A DNA stretch of 64,000 nt from Impatiens glandulifera. Taxonomy: Eukaryota; Streptophyta; Magnoliopsida; Ericales; Balsaminaceae. The stretch covers positions 33,639,133-33,703,132 of the forward strand of contig NC_061863.1 in NCBI RefSeq assembly GCF_907164915.1, given 5' to 3'. The notes under the pieces are model-generated. The model saw only the letters and a list, made by a program, of their open reading frames with translations, ran no database searches and had not been told where the DNA came from. Shown piece after piece: positions 10,440 to 20,651 of this stretch (the stretch's first letter is position 1; each line of letters opens with the position of its first letter). A program made the position numbers and the translations under genes.

Positions 10440-11780
10440 CATACAATTCCGCCAAAATCCTATATGTCGATAGGTCGAAATATTGTTTATATATGATTCG
10501 CTAAAACCCTATTTCTCAATAGGAATTCCATCTCGCAACATCTTTATAATCAAATATCTTAAACAGAAACACTATCATACAAATAGGTATCCAAGCCTTG
10601 TTTATCAACAAGCACAACGATCATTCATACATGATCCAACCCAAACCATATCGTCCAAATAGGTATCATAGCTTTGTTTGTCAATAAGCACGTCGATCTT
10701 TCGTACATGATCCGACCCAAACCCTATCATCCAACTAGGTATCCAAGCCTTGTTTGTCAACAAGCACAGCGATCATTTTTACATGATCCGGCCCAAACCA
10801 TATAGTACGAATAGATATCCAGGACTTATTTATCAACAAGCACAACGATAATTTGTATATGATCTAATCCAAATCCTATCGTCGGAATAGGTATTCAAAC
10901 CTTATCGCCCGAATAGGTATCCAAACTCTATCGTATGAATAGGTAACCAAATCCTATCACCCAAACATGTATACAAACTCCATTTCTTAATAGGTACCCT
11001 ACGAAACTCTATCTCTTGATAGACATTCCAATAAAAAATCATATTCATCAATAGGTATATCTTCCCATATTAAAAAAATGTCGAAACCTTGTTTGCTAAC
11101 AAGCACAACGATCATTTATACATGATCCGACCCAAATCCTATCGTCTGAATAGGCACTCAAACCCTATCATCTAAATAGGTATCCAAACCCTATAGTCTA
11201 AATAGATATTCAAACCCTATCATCCTAATAGGTATTCAAAACCATATCGCCGAAAAGGTATCCAAACTTTATCCCTCGTTAGGTCCTCAAATAAAACTCT
11301 ATCACTCGATAGGTCCTCGAACAAAACTCTATCACTCGATAGGTAATCAAACATAACTCTTGATAAGATAGTCAAGCAAACCCTATCTCGCGATAGAAAC
11401 TCCTATAAGATCTCATTTTTCAATAAGTATCATCTTCGTAATCCACGAAAGTCTATATGTTGATAGCACCACGATCATTTATACATGATCATTTTCAACC
11501 TCACTTGTGAGTGACCTTCACAAAAAGTTTTTTAACTACTGCAATCAACATTAATGATACCCTTATCATTTGTACATGATCATACGAAACGTTACTTGTT
11601 AGATAGATCTATAGGCAAGCTTGTTAGCTTTTTCACTATGACTCATCTCTTGATAGTCTCATGATCGTATGATTATGATCACCCTAAAAATGTTATTTTT
11701 TAGTAACCCACCTTAAACGTTACTAAAACTTTCATGTTATTTGTACATGACTATCCTGAATAATCTATTGATATTTTTAT
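10440..11780. repeat. Degenerate ~80-bp tandem repeats with palindromic core
   Basis: A non-coding array. A unit of about 80 bp, containing ACAAGCACAACGATCATT, ACATGATCCGACCCAAA and CCTATCGTCCGAATAGG, recurs at about 10600, 10680, 10755, 10840 and 11090. Between and after these, a shorter unit (AACCCTATCGTCTGAATAGG with variants) repeats many times to about 11400. CCTAT...ATAGG is an inverted repeat, so each unit could form a small hairpin. Beyond 11400 the pattern fades to scattered ATCATTTATACATGATC palindromes. No ORF and no match to the neighbouring LTRs. It could be satellite-like or subterminal repeats of an unrecognised element. Confidence 0.65.
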
Positions 11781-12507
11781 AAAACTTAACATAGTGCCCT
11801 AAAATCCATGAGATAAAGATAATCATAGGTATTGAAACATCAACTCCTATACACAACATCAACATATCACTCTAATATCAGCACGCTAAAAGTTCTACCT
11901 TTTAAACCCCTTGTTGTAAATTAGAGATGATAACTTAGTGTTAGATGTCATACTCGAATCAACATTTTCAAAAACCAATTTTTTGTATTCAAACTCGATT
12001 CGAGATAGACACTATAAACATTATAAATCCACATTAATTTATAAAATTAAAATAATTATTGGTTAATGAGTAAGTTTAGTAAAAGAAAGTATGTATTTTG
12101 ATTTATTGTGTTTTTGTCAATAAAATAAGATTTTGATTAAATTATTGTCAATGAAATAAAAACCAACATATTCTGAAACTTATTTAAATTTATTGTAAAT
12201 AATTTTGAAATATATTATTTAACAATTAATCAATAATAATATAAAAATATTTTATTTTTAAAAAATTTAATTAAAAGATTATACTAATAATTCATATTTT
12301 TATCAACTAAATTTATCTTATAATCAATTTGTTTTTCAAGATATTTGTTACATTCTAATAAAATCATTCAAAAAACAATAGTAATTCCCAATTCAGAAAC
12401 TATATTGAAATAATCATAAATTAAACGTCTCCATGTTAACTATAATAATACCAAATTATTAAATTATAAGAAAGGGATTGAGAGCTGAACCACTATCTAT
12501 CATCTTC
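11781..12507. other. AT-rich non-coding stretch
   Basis: No gene or element end recognised. Simple AT-rich sequence with poly-A/T runs, forming the 3' flank of the minus-strand cold-shock gene; its polyadenylation site should lie in the right-hand part. Confidence 0.5.
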
Positions 12508-13038
12508 TCAATGACGAACTTTAGGGCATTTCCTTGCAAAATGTCCATTCTCCCCACATTTGTAGCACCCATGTCCACCTCTGCCATTATCACCGTCACC
12601 ACCGCCACTTTGATTACAATCCTTTGCCTTATGACCTGCCTCGCCACAGTGAAAACAAGTTTTCTTTCCCCATCCAAACCATTTCCCTCCAATTCCAAAT
12701 TTGCTGTTTTGACGCCCCTGTTTTCTGCTGGAATTGTACCTATAACCATCGCCTACACGGCCACATCCGCCGTCGCGGACGCCACGGATATTATCCTGAA
12801 AAGGAGATACATTGCGGACTCTGATATCCACAGCCTGAGTACGACTGTCGTAGCCAAAATAGATTGAAAACTCCACGATCATTCCTACAACGAGTGTACG
12901 GAATCTGTTGTTTAGAATCGAGGTGGTATGAAAGAACAGGTCCTGGCTTCCGTCGTCTGGAGTTATAAAACCGAACCCATTTTGCTTGTTGAATCGCTTC
13001 ACCACTCCAGTATTCGTTTTCTCATTTTCCTCCGCCAT
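12508..13038 (-). CDS. Cold-shock domain / CCHC zinc-knuckle protein
   Basis: A 176-residue, intronless RNA-binding protein of the plant CSP/GRP2 class. These are nucleic-acid chaperones of nucleus and cytoplasm involved in cold and developmental responses. The ATG at 13038 (MAEENEKTNTGVVKRF) is chosen because the cold-shock domain begins right after it and a TATA box lies 60-68 bp upstream. Cold-shock domain, residues about 10-75: RNP1-like NGFGFITPDDG and RNP2-like DLFFHTTSI. A Gly/Arg-rich middle follows, then two CCHC knuckles, CFHCGEAGHKAKDC and CYKCGENGHFARKC. Two knuckles match the Arabidopsis CSP2/CSP4 layout. Odd points: RNP1 has N for the usual K, the Gly-rich linker is short and impure, and the domain end (VVGMIVEFSIYFG) is divergent. 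It may be a diverged but expressed copy or an early pseudogene. Confidence 0.85.
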   Translation of the reverse strand: MAEENEKTNTGVVKRFNKQNGFGFITPDDGSQDLFFHTTSILNNRFRTLVVGMIVEFSIYFGYDSRTQAVDIRVRNVSPFQDNIRGVRDGGCGRVGDGYRYNSSRKQGRQNSKFGIGGKWFGWGKKTCFHCGEAGHKAKDCNQSGGGDGDNGRGGHGCYKCGENGHFARKCPKVRH

Positions 13039-13097
13039 TCCGATTGGGAGTTTCAAAAAGCCAGCACAGATATATATATATGGACGAGTCTCAAAAT

Positions 13098-13106
13098 TAT
13101 TTATAT
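13098..13106 (-). promoter_or_regulatory. TATA box of cold-shock protein gene
   Basis: Minus strand TATATAAAT, 60-68 bp upstream of the ATG, leaving room for a short 5' UTR. A pure TA run at 13071-13080 is too close to the start codon to be the main TATA box. Confidence 0.45.
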
Positions 13107-13859
13107 ACACTATAAAAATATGCCCATAAAAAAATACCCATAAAAAAATACCCATAATGCCCTTTTTACAGTTTACAACATTTTTTATTCTCTCTCTTAA
13201 TTAATGTAGATACTATGTTTGTTGTTTGTTTAGTTAAACCATTAAGAACGACTAAGGAAAGAATTATTTAAATTTTGTTTATATTTTTCTTTTTGAAGAA
13301 AAAACACGAGAAATGTAAGTTAAGTATTTGTGAGACCGTATCGAGGTATCGGAGTAAAATAAATATTATTATATAAAATGTGATAAAAATATGAAAAAGT
13401 TATTATTCAACTATATCTATTCATCACTTTATGTGAATTGAATAGTGAATTAATATCATTTTACTTTTAGGTTAAAAGATTACAAAAATCAAGATGTACT
13501 TATTAATTTAATATTTAAAAATTAAATAAAAGTAATTTAATATTAATCTGAAATATATAATGATAAAAATAATAATAAATTAAAATGTGAAATATTATTT
13601 AGTAATAAATTAAAAAGGTGATCATTTACTTTTATGGTCAAAAAGTTTTAAAAATCAAATGTCTTTCATAATTTAATATTTTAAAATATAATTAAAATTT
13701 CAATGAATAATTTACAATATCATGTTTAATTGATGGTTAATTTGGATTTGGTGTGAGTATAACTTAGGACTAATAACATATATCACTACACAAAAACATT
13801 CTTTCAACCACGCTTAACCACGCTTATATGCCAACACATATTAAGCGTGGGTAAAAATT

Positions 13860-14734
13860 AAAAGAAAAAATATTTTTGCCAACCTTTATACATATACCAC
13901 CACCTTTAATTTTTTTTTATATAATTTTTTTTAAAACCTTATAATTTAATTATTCTAAATTTTAATATTTTTTATATTTTATTTTTAAACTTTATAAATA
14001 TTTTATTTCACTATTTTAATTTTGTAAATTAAATTTGACTTTAAATTTTATTAATATCAAAATTTAATTATTATTTTTTATATAACATAATTTTTAAATT
14101 TTTTATATCATTATTAAGAAAAATTATTAACATCTGTTTTTTAATTAATTATTACTCAATTTTAATTTAATTAAAAGTAAAAAATAATATAAAATAAAAA
14201 TAAATAAATTAAACATTATATTATATTAAAATATAATTTTTTAGAAATCTTCTTTTCTCTTCTATAGGAAAAACAGCCCCTAGCCTAATTAATTTTCAGT
14301 GAACAGGTCTATTCATTTTCTAACCTAATATAATCACGGTCCCTTTCTAAGTATGTTGTAGGAATAAACACTAGAGTAGATCTTCATCATCATGATATAT
14401 TCATGAAACCATATCAATTCCTGTTATATGGCTTCCTCGTGTGGTGGAGCTTTCAAATTCCCCCATCTATCTAAGTAATTATTTACGACTCCTCCTCTTG
14501 GACGTCGCAATCAATGCAAAACTTACTGAACGAACCTAGAGAGAACAACAGAGAACTCGCCGCTGAGTTTTAATCGGCATTTTCTTCGAGCGATATAGAT
14601 CGTATTAACCATTTGAAGTTGTAATCTTTACCTTGATTCCATCTCAAACAAGGAAAATCAATATCGGGTCATTTTGTTTACACATTTAGTCTATCGCTTT
14701 CTTTAATCACTACTTTTTCTCTGATCTTGCGGGG
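13860..14734. other. AT-rich then UTR-like stretch inside the CACTA element
   Basis: 13860-14270 is AT-rich with nothing recognised. 14500-14735 has the look of a 5' UTR or first intron (GAGAGAACAACAGAGAAC, GATTCC...CTTTAATC). It would be continuous with 20199 onward if the gypsy insertion is removed, so it may be the 5' part of the captured E2 gene. No start codon with clear coding potential was identified. Confidence 0.35.
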
Positions 14735-14739
14735 TAATA

Positions 14740-15098
14740 TGTTACGGCATTATCCTAAATGTCTAAACCTAAATAACTAAAGGGTTTCAACAATGGAATA
14801 TGCGGTCAAGATGAAGACAATCCAATCCAACGGCTCATATTATAACATAACATTTATAATTAATCTGTTTATTATTAATTAATGAAATATTCGATAATTA
14901 CCTAAATACCCTTACTCTTATATATAAAGGGATTAAACTTGTAAAAAGAGGATTACTTTTGTTTTAATGAAAAAACTTACTTCTTGCTTAACTCTTGATT
15001 TCATCTGGCTCTCATTCAGTCTTTTCCTCATCTCCTCCCTAATTCAATTTCATCATCTTCTTCCCCTGTTTAACATCATCCATAAGAAGCACACAACA
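14740..15098 (+). repeat. 5' LTR of gypsy element
   Basis: TGTTACGGCA...CACACAACA, 359 bp. A TATA box, TATATATAAA, lies at 14919-14928. The LTR is short for a chromovirus but identical in length to the 3' copy. Confidence 0.95.
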
Positions 15099-15099
15099 C

Positions 15100-15111
15100 T
15101 GGTATCAGAGC
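15100..15111 (+). promoter_or_regulatory. Primer-binding site of gypsy element
   Basis: TGGTATCAGAGC, one base after the 5' LTR. An exact match to the common plant initiator tRNA-Met primer site. Confidence 0.93.
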
Positions 15112-15197
15112 CAACGATCTTCTGACCATTAGAAATTCATATTTTTTTCTCCCACTTTCACTACAAGAAAAAGAAACAAGAACGGGTTATTCACGTC

Positions 15198-16430
15198 ATG
15201 GTTGGAAAAAGATCGAAAATGGAGAATCAAGATTCCAAGAAAAACCCAAATCACATCAAAGAATGTTTGGAGGAACACAATTCTATAATCCAAAGCTTAG
15301 AAGATTTTGTTCTACAAATCAATGAGCAATTAAGTATTCAGAAAAAGAGTTTCGATAACCTTAATGCTCTAATTGATCTAAAATTCAACAATTTACAAAA
15401 GAGATTCGAGACGGCGATTGAAACATTGATACAGCAGATTAACAACAATAATACTAACAGTAATCAGGACAATCCAAGAGAACATCGAGGGCATCATAAC
15501 AATCCAGCATTAAACGTTAATCCAAATACAAGAGGAGCTCATACAAGTAACATTCAAACTCCTAATACAAACAATGTTCAGCCGGATAATATAAATGCAA
15601 GAAGGGATCATTACCGTGAAGAAGATAATTTTATATTTCAAGAATATAATAATTATCATGATCAACACAATTTTGGACAGCCAAGACCATATCATATTCA
15701 TAAAAGTCTAACAAGAATAGATTTTCCTAAATTCGACGGAAAAGATGTGGATGGCTGGATATATTCAGCAGAAGAATTTTTTGCGGTTGACGACACATCT
15801 CCAAATATTAAGGCAAGAATTGCTCAATTACACTTCATCGACAGAGCAAAAATGTGGTATACAAACTACATATAAAGGTTAGACCCTAATATGATAGTTA
15901 CATGGGATATGCTTAAAGGAGAAGTTAAATAGAAGTTCGGTTTAACCATCTTTGATGCCCCAATGAGCGATTTAATGAACCTTAAACTATCAAGAACTGT
16001 AGAAGCACATAATGACAAATTTATAGAAATTTCCTACAAACTTTCTAGAATGCCCAATGATTATATGATGGATTGCTACTTTGGAGGACTTAGACCAGAA
16101 ATTGCTAATCCGGTTAGACTACTCAATCCTACAAATATCAATGATGATATGGCAATGCCCCGAGTTCAAGAAGCAACGTATACATCTTATGCTAAACAAG
16201 CACATTTGTACAACAACGGTCCTCCATTGCTCCCAACTCCGGCCAAAAGACCATTCAACAATAATTCTAACAGATTCAATTTCAAAAGAATTGATCCTAA
16301 AGTGCAGCACAAAAAAGGGCAAGAGGAGAATGTTATCATTGTCCGGAAAAATTCGACTCTACACACAAATGCAAGGCTATTGTTTATACATTGGAAGCAT
16401 CCGAAAATATTGAAATGCCTAATGACGAAG
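15198..16430 (+). pseudogene. gag: Gypsy gag (broken)
   Basis: ATG at 15198, 99 bases after the LTR. The N-terminal coiled-coil-like part (LEEHNSIIQSLEDFVLQI) is followed by an Asn/His-rich linker. The conserved retrotransposon gag domain then has LTRIDFPKFDGKDVDGWI and RIAQLHFIDRAKMWYTNY. In-frame stops are TAA at 15873-15875 and TAG at 15930-15932, the latter from an expected CAG. Coding continues as FIEISYKLSRMPNDY and YFGGLRPEI. A frameshift before 16331 puts the zinc knuckle CYHCPEKFDSTHKC (16331-16372) in the protease frame. Confidence 0.88.
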
Positions 16431-17026
16431 AAATAGAAGTTACGAATACAGAAATAGAAGACTTATCTGCAGTTTCATTGAACGCCTTGACAGGAACAAA
16501 TTATTATAGAACAATGACAGTACCTGGGTATATCAAGGACGTAGTAGTCAATATTCTTATCGATTTAGGCAGTACACATAATTTCATAAATGCTAACCTA
16601 ATGTCTTTAATTAATCACCCCGTTTCAGTTACTAATCCTTTGCAGGTTTCAGTAGCAGATGTGTCTACATTACAGAGTACAAAATTTTATTTTCAAATAC
16701 CATGTTCAATACAAGACTATCATTTTAACACGAATTTGAGAATTTTAAAAATGACTAGTTATGACTTGATTCTAGGAATAGAGTGGCTTATTAAATTGTC
16801 AGATATTTTATGGAATTTCAAACAATTAACAATGTCATTTTCTTCCCATGATAAAAGGTTTATGATCAATAGTCTTACATCTACTATGCCTAATGAAGCA
16901 AAACAAATGACAAGTTTCAAAAAAGAAATTAAGTTTGACAAAGCCACACCATTGACAAATTGTGTTTCGCTATCTCCTCAATTTTTGTTTCAATTTATAC
17001 TAACACAAGTTTTGAGATGCCAATAG
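16373..17026 (+). pseudogene. pro: Gypsy aspartic protease (active site altered)
   Basis: Follows the zinc knuckle in the same frame. The active-site region reads ILIDLGSTHNFINANL, where the family has D-S-G. The catalytic triad is therefore D-L-G here, explained by one TCA to TTA change. The flap-distal motif YDLILGIEWL is intact. The frame ends at 17026, and RT continues in another frame from about 16990. The substitution would be expected to abolish proteolysis. Confidence 0.85.
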
Positions 17027-17920
17027 AACAGTTAAACTTACTTTTGAATGAGTTTAACTTTTTATTCCAGGATCCAACAGAGCTGCCTCCCATTAGACAA
17101 CAAGATCATCAGATTGTTCTGAAGGACGGAGCGATCCCAATTAGCCTCAGCCCCTACAGGTACCCTACATTATATAAAACATAAATTGAAAAACTGATTG
17201 TAGAAATGTCTAAACAAAGTAAAATTAGACCTAGTAACAGTGCATTTGCAGCACCTGTCATTTTAGTTAAGAAAAAAGATATGAGTTGGAGACTTTGTAT
17301 AGATTATAGGAAACAAAATAGCATGACAATTAAAAATAAGTTTTCTATACCTATTATAGAGGAATTACTTGATGAACTTCATGCTAGCTGTATATATACC
17401 AAACTTGATTTAGATGCTGGATTTCATCAAATTCGTATGAACCCAAAAGATATGCATAAAACAGCATTTAAAACTCATGAAGGGTTATATGAATTTCTAG
17501 TCATGCCGTTCGGTCTAACTAATGCTCCTTCTACATTTCAATGTATCATGAATACAATATTCAAACCATATTTGTGAAAATTTGTCTTGGTGTTTTTTTG
17601 ATGATATACTTGTGTATAGAAAAAATTGGAAGGATCACTTAACTCATATTCGATTAGTCTTCGATATTCTGAAATAACATACATTTTTTCTAAAAAAATC
17701 TCTAAGTGTTCTTTTGCTTCAAAAAAAATAGAGTACTTAGGTCATATTATCTCAGTTGATGGAGTAGAAGCAGATCCTAATAAATTGTTAGCAATGAAAC
17801 ATTGTCCTATTCCTACAACAATTAAAATGCTAAGAGAGTTTTTAGGACTAACAGGAGATTTATATGTAATTATAGTTTTGTATGGTCTGAAATCTCACAA
17901 GAAGCCTTTGACAAATTAAA
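17010..17920 (+). pseudogene. pol: Gypsy reverse transcriptase (broken)
   Basis: Motifs in order: LPPIRQQDHQIVL and SLSPYRYP, then an in-frame TAA at 17182-17184, then [42 protein letters not shown] and [13 protein letters not shown]. The catalytic FFDD motif (GATGAT at 17600-17605) is thrown out of frame by an extra T in a T run. The original frame resumes by about 17690 at SKCSFASKKIEYLGH, so two compensating shifts bracket the active site. The end, REFLGLTG, leads into RNase H. Confidence 0.9.
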
Positions 17921-18330
17921 AACAGCAATGTGTACCCCACCAGTTTTGGCATTACCTGATTTTAATGATACATTTATTGTAGAGACAGATGCAAGCAATA
18001 TTGGTATGGGGGCTGTTTTAATTCAGAAATGGAAACCCATAAAATTCATAAGCAAGTCTCTTTCTCCTAATAATAAACTTCTTCTTGCATATGAGAAAGA
18101 ATTACTTGCGTTAATTATGGATGTGAAAAATGGAAATCATATCTACAATTTAAGCCTTTCATAGTTAAAACTGATCATGAACCGTTAAAATATTTATTGG
18201 AGCAGAGAATACACACAGTTAGTCAGGAAAAATGGTTATATAAGCTTATAGGGTTTGATTTTTCTGTTACCTATAAAAAAGGTAAAGAGAATATTGTTTC
18301 AGATGCTCTTTCAAGAGTGGAGGGTCATTG
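17920..18330 (+). pseudogene. pol: Gypsy RNase H (broken)
   Basis: PPVLALPDFNDTFIVETDAS...GMGAVLIQ carries the first catalytic Asp, and LLAYEKELLALIMDV the Glu. A frameshift near 18150 moves reading to KTDHEPLKYLLEQ and then DALSRVEGHC. It is a reverse-transcriptase-linked RNase H of standard gypsy order. Confidence 0.85.
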
Positions 18331-19853
18331 CTGGGCTCTTTCTACTATTCATTCACATTTTTTAGATATTATTTCATCATTATGGAATACTGATCCAAAT
18401 CTTAAAAATATTATTATGGATATTCAGGAAGATCTAGACACTCACCCTTACTATTCTTATACCAACAATCATCTTAGAAGGAAAGGCAAACTAGTAATAG
18501 GATTTGACACGGATCTTAGAAATAAAATAATAGAAACAGTTCATACATCATCTATGGGAGGACATTCGGGAGTAAATGTAACCACAAAGAAAATACAACT
18601 CGTCTATTTTTGGAAGGGTATGACAAAAAACATTCGGGAATATGTGCGTAATTGTCAAGTTTGTCAACAAAACAAACTTGACTCACATCTCCCCAATGGA
18701 TTATTACAACCCCTTCCAATTCCTAATCATGTTTGGACTGACATTTCTATGGATTTTATTGAGGGCCTTCCAAAATCACAAGGTACAACTGCAATTTTCG
18801 TTATAGTAGACAAATTGTCTAAGATGGCCCATTTTATAGCAATTACACATCCGTATACAACTTATTCAATTGCTATGGTTTTTATTGATAACATATTCAA
18901 ATTGCATGGTATGCCAAAAAGTATTATTAGTGACAGGGATAAAATTTTCTTAAGTTCTTTTTGGAAAGAATTGCTTAAATTACAGGGCATAGAACAAAAA
19001 CTAATTACATCTTATCACCCTCAAACAGACAGACAAACAGACAAACAGAGATATTTAATAAATGTGTGGAAACTTACTTGAGATGCATGATTAGCCAAAG
19101 ACCGCACTTATGGAGTAAATGGTTACCCTTAGCCGAATGGTGGTATAACACCAATTTTCACTCTGCAAGTGGCATGTCTACATATCAGCTAGTATATAAC
19201 CAGGAACCACCAGTGCATGTCCCGTATTTGGCTGGAGATGTAATTGACACCAATCTGGATAGAACTCTACAAGTAAGGGAACATGATCTCTAATTAGCTA
19301 AACAAAATCTCCAACGAGCACAAAACAGGATGAAACAACAGTATGATAAGAAGCATAAAGAGGTATTTTTCGAAATAGGAGATACGGTGTTCTTAAAAGC
19401 TCAACCCTACAGACAAATCACGCTCACACAAAACAAACACACAAAACTCCAACTTAAGTTCTATGGGCCTTACGAAATTATAGGAAAAATCGGACAGGTA
19501 TCGTATCGTTTAAAATTACCATCTCATACTCGTATTCACAATGTTTTTCATGTGCCACAGCTCAAAAAGTTTATTGGAAATTATGCATCAAAGACTAACA
19601 TAGATGATCTAGAAAGAATCGATTTTGAACTAGAGACGATTTTAGAAAAAGACTTACCTTGAGAGATGGAGAAACGGTGCGCCAGTTACTCATCCAATGT
19701 GAGGGGAAAAATAGATTCGATGCTTGCTGGGAAGATGCTTCTATAATCACTATGGATTTCCCCAATCTCAGATGGAAATCGAAGGGGCTTTGTAGGAGGC
19801 GACGCAGTCGTCTTCAATCTCAGGGAGGGAATAGTGTTACGGCAATATCCTAA
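18197..19853 (+). pseudogene. int: Gypsy integrase and chromodomain-like tail (broken)
   Basis: Zinc-binding H-H-C-C: HTSSMGGHSG...CQVCQQNK. Core: WTDISMDFIEGLP (first Asp, 18752-18754) and IISDRDKIFLSSFW (second Asp, 18932-18934). YHPQTDRQTDKQ has Asp where the catalytic Glu is expected, inside a slippery CAGACAAA run that also breaks the frame (19081). It resumes with WLPLAEWWYNTNFHSASGMS (stop at 19291-19293), then the GPY/F module (KFYGPYEIIGKIGQVSYRL) and RIHNVFHVPQLKK. The last piece has LIQCEGKNRFDACWED. It is a defective copy. Confidence 0.9.
19821..19834 (+). promoter_or_regulatory. Polypurine tract of gypsy element
   Basis: AGGGAGGGAATAG directly abuts the 3' LTR. It primes plus-strand cDNA synthesis. 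Confidence 0.85.
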
Positions 19854-20193
19854 ATGTCTAAACCAAAATGACTAAAGGGTTTCAACAATGGAATATGCGG
19901 TCAAGATGAAGACAATCCAATCCAACGGCTCATATTATAACATAACATTTATAATTAATATGTTTATTATTAATTAATGAAATATTCGATAATTACCTAA
20001 ATACCCTTACTCTTATATATAAAGGGATTAAACTTGTAAAACGAGGATTACTTTTGTTTTAATGAAAAAACTTACTTCTTGCTTAACTATTGATTTCATC
20101 TCGCTCTCATTCAGTCTTTTCCTCATCTCCTCCCTAATTCAATTTCATCATCTTATTCCCCTGTTTAACATCATCCACAAGAAGCACACAACA
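19835..20193 (+). repeat. 3' LTR of gypsy element
   Basis: 359 bp, aligned end to end with 14740-15098 with about nine substitutions and no indels. It is followed by the TSD TAATA. Confidence 0.95.
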
Positions 20194-20651
20194 TAATAAT
20201 CGCTTCAACTTGCGTTCTGAATATTAGCTAAATTTGGTGTTCTGACGTAATCAAAGCTATGTAGTAAATCTGGAATCTGTTTTCTTCTCTAGATCCTTTC
20301 TAGTAGGCAAGATTACTAAGTTTTTGTGTTAAGTCAAATTGGATATAGCACTTGCATAAACAACTTAATAGATAGAAATATACTTCTCTTGGTGATAGAG
20401 AGCCTTTAAGCTTGGAAATGTCATTGGATTGAAAAGAAAACTAGTAATGTGTTTCAATTATGGTAGGTGAAACTTAAATCTATTATTTCTCTTTTTTTAT
20501 ATTCATCAAATTCTTCATATTTTCACCATATTCTCTCAATCTGTCCTTATAGAGGCTTATTTTGCACACCCATAGTTTGTTCCTGTTTATGGGTTTTTAT
20601 GATTTGCTGACAATTGCTTGGTGGTGACAACTTTTAATCTGTTTTCTTCAG

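Larger units (their letters stand above)
14740..20193 (+). mobile_element. Ty3/gypsy chromovirus-like element, nested, TSD TAATA
   Basis: A 5454-bp LTR retrotransposon on the plus strand with two 359-bp LTRs, a tRNA-iMet primer-binding site, a polypurine tract and gypsy domain order (RT-RNaseH before integrase). Flanking TAATA occurs at 14735-14739 and 20194-20198. The LTRs differ at about nine positions by eye (roughly 2.5%), so insertion is relatively recent. The coding region nevertheless carries many stops and frameshifts. The C-terminus after integrase has EGKNRF...CWEDAS, a shortened chromodomain-like ending typical of chromoviruses. Confidence 0.95.

Noticed and set aside
12478..12867. 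129-residue plus-strand ORF
   Set aside because: Antisense shadow of the cold-shock/zinc-knuckle gene; the minus frame has clear domains.
13069..13081. TATATATATA as the TATA box of the cold-shock gene
   Set aside because: Only about 31-43 bp from the ATG, so transcription would start at or after the start codon; TATATAAAT at 13098-13106 fits better.
15169..15185. CACTACAAGAAAAAG as a CACTA element end
   Set aside because: It lies inside the gypsy leader between primer site and gag, with no partner end and no TSD.
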